Positions 44,901 to 58,420 are shown, counted from the first letter of the stretch. The stretch is DNA of 64,000 nt from Uloborus plumipes (GCA_038373865.1 JAXGGA010000024.1:407060-471059), one strand, 5' to 3'. Numbers and translations are program-made. Notes: generated from the sequence alone by a model not told the origin.

Positions 44901-47622
44901 CAGGAAAGTGAATAAGGCAAATAAAAATGAAGAAATGCATTTATTTTTCAGAAGAGAAGAAATTCATGAAATAAATACATTTATTTGTGTTCTTTTTCTA
45001 AAATCAGGAAAGTTAAAATAAACCCATATTAGGTCTGGAAGATAAAAGAAATTGGAGAGCTTGATGGTCATGAAAAAGATTGTTTTCCGCTAATGGTTAA
45101 ATGTTTATTTCCAATCAAGTATCACTTACATTTCTCATAACGGATGAAAGAAATGGATAACTGCAACAACCAAAGCTAACCTTTACACCTTTAAAATCTT
45201 CTTTTATTACCCGAAAATTTCATCGCTTCTGAGAAAGTGTATTTCTTTGTTTTGGAAATGTCGACCTTTAGCAAAACTTAATTCCTGCTGCTTTAAGAAC
45301 CTGTAAAAATCTTTGTGAAGCATAATGGAACTTTTTCTCATTTAATCTTTTTTTTTTGTGAAGAAAGAAAAATCAAATTAAAAGGTTTCAGCACAGAAGC
45401 GCTTTGATGTGCGGCGTTTTTTCCTTCTTTTTTTTTTTTGCGACACGGAAAACGATGTAGGGTTGGGGAACATAGAGCTAAGATCATGAAGTATTTACGT
45501 TCGATTAATGGAAATAAAGAATGCTATCCTTAAGTATTGAATTAAGTATTTCGTAAAATTAGATATTCTCTTTTTCGAGATCAGTTAAACATCAAACAGA
45601 GGGATAAAGAAACGCAAATGCTAAAAAAGCGTGGAAATCCTTTTTTAAAGCAATACAGCGTAAATCGGTCATTTATTGTGCTTATATAAAGGCAGTCATC
45701 TTCTTGCAATCTAATTGCAATTAGCCGGTAGTACAAATATCGAAGCTTTTGTCATCCTTTTAAAATTAAATATCTTAAGGAGTGGACGTCAAACGTACAT
45801 TACTTTTCTAAATTTTTTTTTTTTAAGATTCATTTATAACTTATGTTTTTTCAACAAACCTTCAACACGCCAGAATTGCAGTTATTAAGCTTAAGCTTAG
45901 TTTTGAGGGGAAAAAAACACATTTTTAGCTGCCAGGTGTTAGGTTTGAAAAAAGTGTGAATATAAATTGTTTAATGTTTAACCTCGTCTCCGGTTCATCA
46001 CGGTTCAGCCTTTAGCTATTCCCGTGAAAGGTAACTTGATTATTTAAGGAGGATTCTCTGTAAACTCGTAAATAGCCTCATACAGAAGCTGTACAGAGAA
46101 CATTTTTTTTTGACATTTTCGTAACATTACAACATTATTGCTTAGTATATGAATCTATTACTTTGGTTCAAAAAAGGTCTACTTGAAATTCTATATATTT
46201 TTCAATTTAAAAGCATACAACACAGCATTCCTGCGCATTTTTTGTCTTTCAACGTTGTTTTACATGCTTTCATTTTTATGCAAAAATGTATTCATCCATT
46301 TCATTTTTCTAGTTATTTGTGTTCTTCTGATAAATCAAGACAGGGGACATTTTAATTGCCGTACCACTATGCAGGTGACTGTATTTTTAGTTAGCTGCAT
46401 AATATTTGCAAAATAATTGGAACATATTTCGTTACAAAACTACCGATAAATTTATATAAAAATCGTAGAAAAAAAATAATATGTTTGATAATTATCACTG
46501 GCCAGATGACTGTTTTCGCAATAATCAAGATCCATATTTCCATCACAAATATGGCCATGACACGAAATTAAGTGGCTTTCATCGCCTTTCTCAGCAATTT
46601 CTACAACTTCACACTAATTGTATTTCACTTCACACCAAACAACCTTTGTAAGAGTAACAGAATTTTTCTATTGCCGCTTTGAATTTTCGGCAGAGGACTG
46701 TTTTGAAAAACTCCGAACAACACATACATGACAGTATTAAGTTTTAAGAAATACGACAAAGTTAGGAATAAGTTAACAAGACCTTATTTCATGAAAAAAA
46801 TGTAGTTGCATTATTCCATTTTTAGGTATTTATTGCCAAATTTATGTAGTGTTAATAGGTTTTTTAAAATACTTTTAAGTGTTAATTGTAGGAATGACTT
46901 GTGCATTGAAAAGTAAACTATATAAACTCGATATTTTGTGGAACATTTTAGAAATTTATGTTTCCCTTAAAGGCACAATCAATTTATTGTGGTGAGTAAA
47001 TGCTTTCTTGAAAATGACCATTCGAATGAATTAAGTTAGGCAAAATTTGAGGAAATAAAATAAAATCCCAAAATAATAACCTAGATATCGTTGGCACCAT
47101 GCTAAAATTACGAATGTGAAAATTGGAACTTTTTAGCAAAGCCAAAACACTGAATATAATTTTTTTCCAAAAGACGTGTTTGGTTATTTTAAATTTTTAA
47201 ATTTTTATAGATATCTTTAAGTGTAAAATTATCGTTCGAAGGTATCATTTTAATTATTTGTAAAATTTGAACTTGAAAAACGAGATTTTTCATTCTTTAT
47301 TTTAACGTGGTGCCGACGATATAATAAGCTAGAATATGAATGGTTACACTCGTATTTAATGTCTAAAAAAATTTCAAATTTCGTCCAAAACAACATCTTT
47401 AATATATAAATGCAAATGAAACCCCAAACAAAAGAAAATTAACTTAAAATTACAGTATGAAATTTAAGATTTAAATTTAAAATGTAACAAAGCGATATGT
47501 AATGAGCCAGACTAATGGAGACTGTAGAGAATTAATATTGTGCTTATTTGCATAGCAACCTGCACTTCATCAATGAGACTTTGAACTAATCCCCTTCCCT
47601 TCTAAGAGCCTTCTTCTTCTAA

Positions 47623-50495
47623 CCAGGAAAGTACGCGATCATGGAATAATGAATTTTTTTTTAATGAGTACCAATCGAAAGAGCATTGTAAAACATGTTT
47701 CTGGATGCACGCGTTTTTGCCCTCGCGCCCCCGTTATCGAAATATAAGGTCCTAAAGTCAGCTGATTTTTCTTGAAAAATCGCCAATTTCAGCGAGTTAT
47801 AATGAAACTGGAAGCTGCGGTGCGATTACACTATTTGCATTCAACGGGAAACTTGATTCCCATTTTTGGTCATCTGCAAAGCTTTTGAAAGACGATTTTA
47901 CAATATTGTAACGAGTCCGTAGCACCTTCAACTTTCTTCAAATGAGCATTCCAATCTTGAGGAAGTAACTATAAATTTATTTACAAGTATGTACACTATT
48001 TACAATAAGAGCAGAAAACAATTGCTAAACATCAGCAATTAGGCAGCAAACACTACACTGTACTCTCAACAGTAATTCAGCACCACGTATCTAACGTGAA
48101 CAGTAATTAAGCAATTACAAAAGCAAAACAAACATTCGCCCAAGCGAATAGCGAATAAAACGAGTCACCAGAATCAAATCTGAAAACAACTGACTGACTT
48201 GTGTTCAAGGCCAGCTATTTATACACGAAACGTAGTTTCGATATTGTTCCAGCAAAATCCGGAGTATTCCAAATCATTCATAACTTGAAATAATCCATTG
48301 AGAAAGTTCTAGCAATAAAAAGACAAAGAAAAAAAAAGAAAACACTCTGAGCGAAAAATGTCTTCACGCTTATTAAATGCAGGGCAAGTGTAAAAACTAC
48401 AAAACGTTATAAGGCCGGTATACAAGTGATAAAAGTGATATCTTCAGATACTTTTGCAACATGACGTCAGATAAAACCAAAACTAATGAAAATGATGCAA
48501 GGCAGGAAAAACAACAACTATTTACAAGATTTGTAACAATATCGTTTTTTTTTACCTGTACGAGTTAAAGCAAAAAACTACTATCAAGCCTATCACATGG
48601 AAAGCAGAGAGTTTTTTAAAGAGGAAAAACAATTTAATACAACACATCAAAATTAAATTTTATCGTACTATTTGCGATTAAAGCAGGTCCCTTGTTTAAG
48701 GGGAGTCCCCTTCTTAAGGGGCCCTTGTCAACAGGAGGTGACAACTGAACGTCCTGTTTTTTTAATTATTTTTTTAAGTGTTCGTACCATTCTGTAGTAT
48801 GGGGGGGGGGTGTATTTAGGGTTTTTAATTGTAAAAATTGCAAATATAAATTTTTTCAAACCACTTTTCTTTTGGTGGGTCCCCTATAACTCAAAGTGAG
48901 TTCTCCTAAACATTTTTGTCAATTGCATCACTGGGTATGTAAGAATGGTCTTTCAAAAAAAAAAAAAATGCTCAAAATTTAATGAAAACGTGTTCAAATA
49001 AAAAAATCAAACAGGAATGAGGTGTTTTCTCTGAGATATTTCGAAAAAAAAAATGTTCGCTCGAATCGAACTTGTTCCTTCATAAGTTATAAGTGAGGAC
49101 AGGGGAAAAAATCGGAAATTCGAAATTGAATGAAATATTATTCAAATCAAAAAGTCGAATATGGGAGTGTATTGTCCTCACTGAGATTTTTCGATTAAAA
49201 AAAAAAAAAAAAAACGAATCGGACTATGCACTCAAAAGTTATTAGGGTGGGGGGGGGGGGCAGAACAACTGACCAATAGACAGACTGACAGGTACACAGT
49301 TTCCGCAGCTCAAAACCCAACTTTCCTATTTTAAATTTTTCTGTGTATTTATTTTTATTAAAATGTTTTTTTTCGACTCAATTGTTTTGAGCGGTTTTTT
49401 TTTCAGTGCATCAGGCCTTCCTTCATGATTTTTTTTCACCTATTTTCTACTTTTACAGAAAAGTAAGCTAAAATTTGTATTGATTTACAATTTTGTTAGT
49501 CTTTTCCTACCCGTTGAACATATAGCAGAACTAGTAAAGTTATTCTAGTGTTTTTAAACAGTACGAAATTAATATGCAATATGTTTTACATTTACGTTAC
49601 AGACTTTTCGCGACAGTGACCAATTTGTTTGAACTTCAGGGGCTTTTACAATGAATGCCGACTCTATTAGTATATTTTAAGAATGGAAATAATTATTTCC
49701 CTCTACCATTGATGTAATTTCTGACGTGGATATAATTGTGCAGCTATTGATATTTACTAATTCGTTTTCGTTTAAAAATTATTTATTTTTTCTCGATTTC
49801 AATTTAAAAAAAATAAATGTTTTTGCTAAGAGTTGGCAGATAGTAAAACTTCTTGTATCGATTTTTTTTCAATAAGAACTGATATCATAATCCATGACAA
49901 TTTAATTTCTACCCCAAAGATTATTTCTTTCATTTTTTGTACATGAGCTCATATTAGCTGCTTTTCATACTTATTTAATTATCCCGAATTATTCATTTAG
50001 AAACACGTGCAATATATTTTAACTTATAATAATTAATACATACAACTCAGTTCAGTAAAAAAACTTCAAATAACTAAAATTCTAAAATGTATTGTTATTA
50101 ATCGTAAAAAGATAAAACTTTAACTTCTTTGTAAAGTTTTCGCTCCTCTGGATAAAGCTCTCTGCTTTCCACATCATAGTCTTAACCAGCATTTTTTATT
50201 TTAGTTCATTTAAGTAAAGGGTTAACGTAAAACATCTTACTTTCTTTGAAAATGACCAAACATGGAAACGATGCGATGCTAAGCAAGTAGCGGAAGGGAT
50301 AATTTGGAACTAGCTTCAATTTCTTGCCAAGTCTTCAAATTTGGCTCATTTTCGGCCGACTTTAAGACCCCTCATCTCAAAAACGAGGGGACGAGGGCAC
50401 TTGATCGTTGGGTCAAAGACATGTCTCAGTATGCTCTTTCGAATGGTACCATTTTTAACTTTTTTCATTATTACTTAAGTCGAGTACTTTCCTGG
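47623..50495. mobile_element. TIR element with 3-bp TNA duplication, copy 2, right arm only
   Basis: The termini CCAGGAAAGTAC (47,623) and GTACTTTCCTGG (to 50,495) are perfect 12-bp inverses. Longer imperfect inverted similarity runs to about 170 bp, including ATCGAAAGAGCATT against CGAAAGAGCATACT. TAA flanks lie at 47,620-47,622 and 50,496-50,498; the left arm has one TTA at 40,663-40,665, a clean empty site. The interior aligns with copy 1 (21,603-27,743) but lacks the LINE/foldback insertion and carries a solo LTR instead. Without the LTR it is about 2.24 kb with no recognisable transposase, so it is probably non-autonomous. Confidence 0.92.
47907..48538. mobile_element. solo LTR, 632 bp
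   Basis: It starts TGTAACGAGTCC and ends TTTGTAACA (TG...CA ends with a short TGTAAC/GTAACA imperfect inverted repeat), flanked by ATAT at 47,903-47,906 and 48,539-48,542. Copy 1 of the host TIR element lacks this block (AATATTC near 21,882 continues directly). A CTATTTATAC TATA-like sequence lies near 48,214. No internal retrotransposon region is present, so it arose by LTR-LTR recombination. A gypsy-like or BEL-like origin is possible; the class is not decidable from the LTR alone. Confidence 0.8.
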
Positions 50496-50737
50496 TAAGG
50501 AGTAGGTTTGAAAGTTCTATGACAGCTGGAATTATATATATACAAACCTCTATTATATGTAGGGGTTTGGAAAAAATCTCAAATGAGCTGACATTTTGAT
50601 TACTATAAACAGTTTCCAAAAAATTATGAAAATAATCAACAAATATTTCATGGCACTTGGGTGCCCGTGTTCGTAGCAGCTTCACCAAAGTATGTTCTGA
50701 TGGCAATATAGGTCAAAGTATGTTCCGATGGTAAAAT

Positions 50738-50790
50738 AGTATTTATACACTGATCCTATATATATTTTTTGTAGAATCAGTGTATAAATA
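50738..50790. repeat. short hairpin (right arm copy)
   Basis: Mirror of the hairpin at 40,371-40,423, around TTATACACTGATCCTATATA. Confidence 0.7.
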
Positions 50791-51070
50791 AATATTAACG
50801 ACAGAAATAAAGAGTGCCCGTATACGATTTTCATCTTTCACTTGATTAGCCCTAAAAAACTGAATAAGTCTTTCAGAATATTCAGGAAAAACTTTTTCCT
50901 ACTTCAAATTGTCCCAGAGTTTCAAAAAAAGCTTCATTAAAAAATGTATGTATAAAAGCAGCTAGCACCGAAAAACGCACTCCGATGGGAGGTCACTGTG
51001 ACTCCCTTTTTTTTTTGTTGTTGTTACAATGCAGATTTTTTAGACGATTCAAAGAGACAGTATTGCAATG

Positions 51071-51363
51071 CAGTCAAACCTTGATAACACGAAATACACG
51101 GGACCATAAAAATTAATTCCTGCAAACCGGATTTTATTTTATCCGATAAATTATTAAGTGATTGGTCAATTAACAGGAACAAACAAATAGTTCATGCAAA
51201 GCAATATTTCACGTTGAGAGATTTCGCATTAAGGAGGTTCGACTGCACTTCCTATTTACCGGATTTCATCTTATCCAATAAATTATTAAGCAATTGTTAA
51301 ACACGTTTTTTATACAAAACGTTATTTCCTTGTAAATGATTTCGCGTTAACGAGGTTCGATTG
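51071..51363. mobile_element. pogo-related MITE with duplicated end (right arm copy)
   Basis: Reverse complement of 39,798-40,090: begins CAGTCAAACCTTGATAACAC and ends GTTCGATTG followed by TA. One visible difference from the other arm is AACAC against AAGAC next to the end. Confidence 0.65.
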
Positions 51364-54300
51364 TATTTCAGTTAAAAATACTAATAATAATGATGCTTAA
51401 TGTCTAGGTGTAGGTAAATGTGCTTGCATATTTTTTCTCATTCGGTAAATTCAGAATTTCCCCTAAAAATTTAATTTCGGAGGTCTCGTGAACATCAATG
51501 CAGTAAGTCTGACTCATAGAAAAATAATTTAAAGTTTACTTCAGATCATTGCCCCTGAAATACGCTTACTGTTTTTATTAGTTCAGTGGTGATTCATATA
51601 AACACTGGAGAGGTCATTGTACAACAAGACATTACAAGTAACGTGCATCTGAATGAGAAAACAACATCCGGCCTAAACCGCTGCATACCAAGACATCGTA
51701 TCAATCTTCAGAGTGTCCAAATACGTTTAAACAAAACGGTTCACTAAACAAATACTTATCACCTGTATATATAGAATACAGCTCATTCTCGACTTCTCGC
51801 TTAGGTGCTTTTTAGGTTTAAAAGTTTAAACAACTTTATTTTTTAAAATGACGTACATCGGGTCAAAAATTCAACGACCGGATGGAATGTTTGGAGGAAA
51901 TAAATTGTTTTCAAGGGCAACAAAGAATGCATTAAAGGAAGTAAGATTGGAAATGAACTAGTCCCAAAATGGCATAGCAAATACACAGCAGTACTATCCA
52001 ATAATTAATTTACGAACCAAACTATTAAACTAATGAGAGCTTTGGGATATACCACCACATGAATTTTGCATTAAACAATTAATTGAAGTAGAAGGCACAT
52101 CCAGTGCTTTTGTAATTTGTATTTCTGTCCCAGGAATTAACTTTTCTATGCTTTAAAATTAAATGCCCGGTACTTTTCTCCTGAATTAATTACTTTGCTA
52201 TGTCTTTGAATAAAATGCTGACATTCAAGGTCGATGTATATACTATACATGTCTCAGGTTACAATGTATTATTTCAGATTTGATGCGGTCAGCAACTCCC
52301 ACACAAACGAAAATTAAGCTTATCACAGCCAGAACCGCACAAGAAATATTGAATTAACTTGTAAACGCTTGATTTTTGGAAATTATTTTAGAATCTTTTA
52401 ATAAGTTCATACCAATGTCAACGAACTTTTGGCCTTGCACTGTCATTAACTGTAAAGCTCTAGAAACATGATGAGTTCAGTTAAATTCTTTGAATCCAGA
52501 AAATAAAAGAATCCTGTTTTTGTTTTTTACTTCCTTTTACAGTGTAAAGGAAGTATTGTAATCGCGAAAAATTTTTTCACTCACATTTCGGCTTAAATTT
52601 CCATTTTCCTCACCCACGAATAATGTTGAGTAGTGGTTTCGGCCTATTCTCTTGTACATATGTTCCAGCGAACGTATGGATAAGCAAATATGCTTTTGAC
52701 CATCCCTGAGAAATTAGCACGAGTTTTATAGTAACGTTTGTTATGTACGTATGTATCTTGCGTAGCTCGAAAACGGTAAGTCGTAGAGGATTCAAATGTT
52801 GCATGCAGGCTCTGAGTGGGGTCTAAACGTGCACCTCCCCTTTTGGTTTCATTCAGATGTTCCAAAGGAGAACTTAGACACCTTTTAAATTCTTCTATTT
52901 GGGGCGGGGGGAGAAGGGTTTTTGAGAAGACATTTTGTTTTGATTAAAAGCTGTTTTCTGTGTGTGTGTGTGGGGGGGGGGGGTTGAGCATTTACATTTC
53001 TCGAGTTATAATGCATGTCCAAATTAAATTCTTTTAATCTCTGCATGTGTGTAAGGGGGCGGGACGACTTAAAAGATATATTATATCATACATTATTTTA
53101 TTGCAGAGTGCGAACCAGTTGGTAGCACTGATTGCGCCATTAAGGTTTTTAGGGTATAATTTCAGAGAGTTCTGGTCTCCATTTAGACTGTTTCGTTCTT
53201 TTGGATGTTCCGTTGCATAGGGTGGGGGGAGGGGGGGGTGCACTATCACTTTTGAAGGGGACTATCATGTGTAAATTATTATTGAAAATTTGAAGAAAAA
53301 CTTTTGAACTGTTGAAAAATTATCGAAGTACATTTTTTGTCATTAAACCGGCTCTAATATTACCTGTTTTAAAATGAGGACTTCCTGATAATATGCTGTA
53401 ACTATTTCTCGCATTGGTGAATGTATTTCTGGCATTCATTGCATGAAATCCGCTCTCCTCATCCGCCTGTGAGTCTGTCCCAAAACGCGTTTGCTCAAAA
53501 AAGAAAAAAAAAAAAAAAAGGCTTCTGAAAATCTCGGTAAACGATTTTTCTGTGCCAAATTTTCTATTCTGCACCTTCTGTGTGTCACTACGAGCTTACT
53601 AAATTCTCATTGAAACAATATTTTGTATCCTATAGGCGAAGTTTAAATTAATGCCATTATTAAAATCCTGGTGGAGTACAAAGATAAATGTTTTCCAATA
53701 GTCACGAAAGGCGTTGCTAGAACTTATACTTATTTGGGCCATTTTATGAAAAAGCCGTAATTTTTTCCCGCTCGTGACAGCGCAAATATTTTATTAAAGG
53801 CAAAATTTTAAAAGCTAATTAGGAATAATTTTGCTTAAGTAATTGCACATAAGTTTGTGATTTCGTTTTTGTGAAGTTACTTTTGGAAGATCAAGACACA
53901 CGGCAGTGTGTCAGCCAAGTTCTCGCTGCACATCTGTTAGTGTATCTTTACACGAACCATTTCGGGCTACTTTCGACCCCTCCGTTTCTCAAGAACTACT
54001 TCATCTACATGCTTTAAATTTTGTAAGTCTATTAGAGTGACATAGAACACCCATAATCATAAATTTTATGAATATATCTCTTTTAGTTTTAAAGTTATTA
54101 ATATTTGAAAAGTGAAAATATGGCGATTTTCTTATTTAGATTATACACTCACTCATCAAAATGTTTACCTACTTCCAAGTGTCTCAGAATCTTAAAATTT
54201 GGCATCAAGGTATATTTCCATGCACTAACCATGGGAAAAATCTAAAAAGTCCAAAAACTACATTAAAACAGCAAGAAAAAAACATTTCTTTTATGAGTAT

Positions 54301-54810
54301 CTTGGCGCGATTTATAAATGGTTCGTCAAACAAAAGCGCCAAAATGCTTGTAAAACGTTGCCAAAAATAAAATAATTAAGTTTAAAATCAAATGTTTTAT
54401 TGTAAGCTGTTTCAAGGCTTAATTTGCTTTGACGGAAGATTAAAATGGTTTATCAAGATGAAATAAATAATTCGAATTCTAGAAATTGACTATGCCACCT
54501 TGCGGTGACTTAAGATATTAACCAAGTAGTTAAAATATTCTATTCCTCTTTTAAGAAAAATATAGGGTAAACACGAAGAAAATTTACTTGTTTTACCTGT
54601 TTCTTTCGTCATCGATTATAAATTGTAGCGTCTCCTATTATTTATTTGAATTACGAGTAAAATCCTTAAAATTAAAAATATGTCGAATGTAGCATGGCCT
54701 ATGTTATATCTGCGTTGTCAGCGTAACTGAAATCTCATGTTATGTGTGTGTTAATTTGTGTCTAAATGAAAGCATAACCGTTACTTCGGCTTTTCAAAAA
54801 TGCATGATAT

Positions 54811-55270
54811 CCCAACAAAAACATAAATGTGAAAAAGGAGCCAAGTTCGGTTGAAGCAACGTTTGGGCAGTTTGAAACAGCGGTGCTACCGACAAAAGAG
54901 TTGAAATCTAACAGGCTCCAAGTTCTATAGCTGTTCTGTTAACTACAGTCGTGAGAGTTATTGAAATGTTCATTATTTTATTTTTATAACATTTCGTTAG
55001 TTCCTTTCATATCGGCTTCGGAACTGGGCAAGTTTTAATCGTCATGAAGTTACGTTTCAAAAAAGTCCGACTTCCGTCAGTTAGAAATTAACTTGCCAAG
55101 TTATAAGAAGCCGATATGAAAGGAACTAACGAAATGTTATTAAAATAAAATAATGAACATTTCAATAACTCTCACGACTGTAGTTAACAGAACAGCTATA
55201 GAACTTGGAGCCTGTTAGCGTTGTTTCAACCGAACTTGGCTCCTTTTTCACATTTATGTTTTCGTTGGGA
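54811..55270. mobile_element. palindromic MITE (right arm copy)
   Basis: Reverse complement of 35,891-36,350, with TCCCAAC at 54,809-54,815 and GTTGGGA ending at 55,270. The loop differs from the left-arm copy at two or three places (AAATTAACTTGCC versus the complement of GCAAGTTCATTT; an extra A near 55,055). Confidence 0.88.
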
Positions 55271-55716
55271 TAATAAGTTACTTGAAACACGTTACAAGTA
55301 TAAGTCACTTTTAGAATGTTACATTCAAACTACAGAGCGGCCAGAATGTAGACGTATCTACGCCCCTTTATTTTCAATATTATGTTTGTGATGGCTGAAT
55401 GTTTGTTATGCAGTAAGTATGAAAAGTAATATTTCAGCTCATCGATAGTCGTAATTCAGTGAATCTTGAAATGCGCTGAGGCTCCATCCCGTCGTAAGAC
55501 AACACTGTCTTGAATACCAGTTGTGGCCAACATGTATCAAATGAAATTAAAAAAAAAAGAAAAAGAAAACGAAAAAATCCATCACCGTTAATTATTTCAC
55601 CGTCAATCCGCCCCTTTCCTGATAACCCTCTATACTGCCGAAGAAAAACCAGTGATTCCACAAAAAATGAACTTAAAAACAATTAATTTTTTCAAAGAAA
55701 TCAAGCCGTGCTGTTG

Positions 55717-55800
55717 GTGGGCATTAGAACGTCGGAGATCCAGCCTGTTATTATGTTGGTGGGCATTAGAACGTCGGAGATCCAGCCTGTTATTATGTTG
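55717..55800 (-). repeat. 42-bp tandem duplication (right arm copy)
   Basis: Mirror of 35,358-35,441; both units remain identical. Confidence 0.95.
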
Positions 55801-56011
55801 AAAGCATCTCCCTCTCCTATCTTTTCGTTTTGCTTTCGTACATTTTTTAATTTTTAGTAAATCCGGCGCCCATGTTCTTTCCCGCCATTTGCTCAGGATG
55901 AAGAACCCGTCTATTGATGCCCGCTTTTCAAAAAAAAAAAAAAAAAATCTCCCCTATCCGCAGCAAGAGGATTGGCCAGCGAAGGAACTCTTTTGTTACT
56001 CCTTCGTAAAA

Positions 56012-56012
56012 G

Positions 56013-56051
<39 letters not shown>
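56012..56051 (-). repeat. poly(A) tract (mirror of left-arm poly(T))
   Basis: About 40 A's. The open frames at 55,889-56,074 and 55,911-56,162 crossing it are artefacts. Confidence 0.95.
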
Positions 56052-56055
<4 letters not shown>

Positions 56056-56424
56056 TTTGGAGACCGGCTGTTGAGAATTATGTGTGGAGTAAGAGTCAGA
56101 AAGATTAAAATGACAACATAGGTAAACGCGTCAGCGGTCTTTTTTTTACCCTTTATGTCCAAAATTAATTTAGCAGCGAATTTTTACACATTGTTTTGTG
56201 TTTTTTAGTTGAAAATACATCAAACAACATAGATAACGAATAAAAAGGGCCACCTACGCCATATAGGCCACTTAAGAAAACTGTTTCCGATTGCAGGTAC
56301 CATCTATCGACCTCTCAGCAAAGTACAAGGAGTGTGTACTTTCAAGTACCAGCATGATTTCAGCCATTTAGGATTCATAATACTATATTAATATAAGTGG
56401 TACTTCTAAGTCCCGTCGGGGCAT

Positions 56425-56890
56425 AAATTGTTAAACTAGAGCTGATCTCCAACTAGAGGGTTTGCGGTTTTTCATGGCGCAAACTGCGCCATTGAAACTT
56501 TTTTTGGAGGGGGGGGGGTGAGGGTTTTTCAGGGGTATTTTTCTCATCTTCGGGGGCCTTGTAATTTGGAATCTTCATGGTGTTTGGAAGGGAGGTGCGT
56601 CACAGTTCTTGTGGAAGAAAAGGGCACCCATGTTCAAACTCATGGCATATTAGTGAACTGATAAAAAACCTAGAACAGAATAGCGTAGATAGCGCCATCA
56701 AAATTTTTAAGGGGTTGTTTTCAAGATTCTTTTTTCTCTTTTTCTCGGGGGTAGGCACTTGTCTTTGGAGGTCTTTATGGTACTTGGAGGATAGTGCACT
56801 ATAGCTCTTGGAGGGGATAGGCATGAGACACACGTTTAGATAAATGGCATGTTAATGAATTGATAAGAGACCTCGAACACCACTCAGCTG
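56425..56890. repeat. dimer of the TGGCGC-type dispersed repeat (right arm copy)
   Basis: Mirror of 34,270-34,735, with small changes (for example CGTCACAG against CTGTGGCG on the other arm). Confidence 0.6.
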
Positions 56891-57721
56891 CATAGTGCAA
56901 CAAATTGCAGGTAATTACATTCTGTTAATTATCATAGACGATAGTTATTTCTGAAACGCTTGTTACTCATATTTGTTTTGTTTGCCTCCAAGAATGAATA
57001 TTAACAGAAAATGTTAAGAATAAAGAGAAAATACGCCTTGATCACTCAACAAATGCCAATAGAATAAACTTTAATATGAAACCAAACATTTTTAAAGAAC
57101 TCCAATCTTGCAACGACTTAGCTCCAAATGCAAGTATACCTGCTTTTCTGCCATCGAGGCCCGCTTTTACAAGCACAATTACTATTTTACACTAAATGAT
57201 TGACACGCTTGAAAAATATTTCGTTTTCATAACATGTGTGAAAGTAAACATGATTAAATAACGAGAAAAGGATGTCGCTATCGAAAATTGAAAGAATACT
57301 AATATTTTTCTTCCAAGAATAACAATAATAATAAAAATAATTAAAAAGATGGTTAAAGCAAAATTTGCAGCCCTAGGCAGCTGCCTAGTCTGCCTATTAG
57401 GAAATTAGGACTTGTTTCTGGTGACCATGAACTAAAATTGTAAATTTACGAAGTAAATCATAATAGTAATAAATTAAATAGAAATTCTCTCAAGTAAACC
57501 GGCATCGATTAACCGATGTTCCTGCTAAAAAAGTTCGGGTAATTGAAGTTCAACTGTAAGTGGAAAAGAAACACATAAACATAGTTTAAATGTTGTTTAA
57601 AAAACTGCGTTAAAATGTTGTTTGATATTTTTCAAGCATTAGTTTTATCAAAATTAATTGTCTAAACATTTTCAAGCCTCTTCGCTATGCATGCGACAGT
57701 AGGGTGATTCAGAAATGTATG

Positions 57722-58205
57722 GAAAAAAATAAACTTTGTATTTTTGTGCGTCTTACCCTCTTATTTTGTACCACTATATACACTGATTATATGTGCAAAA
57801 TTTTGGCAAAATATATTAATATTTAGAGGTTGCTCAAATGCCTTGAAATTTCGTGATATTGACAAAAACGTGATCGTAAATGATATCTATAGAAAAAAGT
57901 AGCCTTTGTATTTTTGTGCGTTTTACCCTCTTATTTTGTGCCACTATATACACTGATTATTTGTGCAAAATTTTGGCAAAATATATTAATATTTAGAGGT
58001 CGCTCAAATGCCTTGAAATTTCGTGATATTGACAAAAACGTGATCGTAAATGATATCTATAGAAAAAAGTAGCCTTTGTATTTTTATTCGTCTTACCGTC
58101 TTATTTAGGCCCTTTATATACACTGAATTATTCGCCCAAAATTTTAGTAAAGTATATTTACATTTAGGAGTACTTCAAATTTTGTGATAGTGCCACAAAT
58201 GCGAA
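57722..58205. repeat. tandem subterminal repeat, two full units of about 182 bp plus a partial third
   Basis: AAACTTTGTATTTTTGTGCG (57,732) recurs as AGCCTTTGTATTTTTGTGCG (57,901) and AGCCTTTGTATTTTTATTCG (58,072). The first two share long runs (TTTGGCAAAATATATTAATA, TGACAAAAACGTGATCGTAA) with few differences. The third is diverged. The single-unit equivalent, inverted, is at the right end (about 60,120-60,240). Confidence 0.88.
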
Positions 58206-58420
58206 CGCAAATAATAATAATAATAAAATTACTTTATTGCTTTTTTATATCTCCGAAGAAAAAAAGCGTGCAATCACAAAATGAACAATATATCTGAAAA
58301 ACCAATGAAATGCAGAAAAGTATAAAAACTAATCAAATACGGAAAAAATATAAAATACAAATTTAAATACATTAAATATATAGTAATTCGATCATTAATT
58401 CTTTGCAATACTTTTTAAGG

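Larger units (their letters stand above)
42945..46499. other. spacer of the giant inverted repeat (3,555 bp)
   Basis: Single-copy centre between the arms. It contains a hAT-like MITE (44,174-44,342), a CTGTAAAA-type tandem duplication (44,571-44,900), an A18 run near 43,531-43,548 and T runs near 45,350 and 45,427. The frames at 43,083-43,283 and 46,149-46,416 have no domain I recognise. The edge bases on the two sides (CTAGAG at 42,945; ATTATCA before 46,499) show no target duplication or shared motif that would explain the inversion. Confidence 0.85.
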
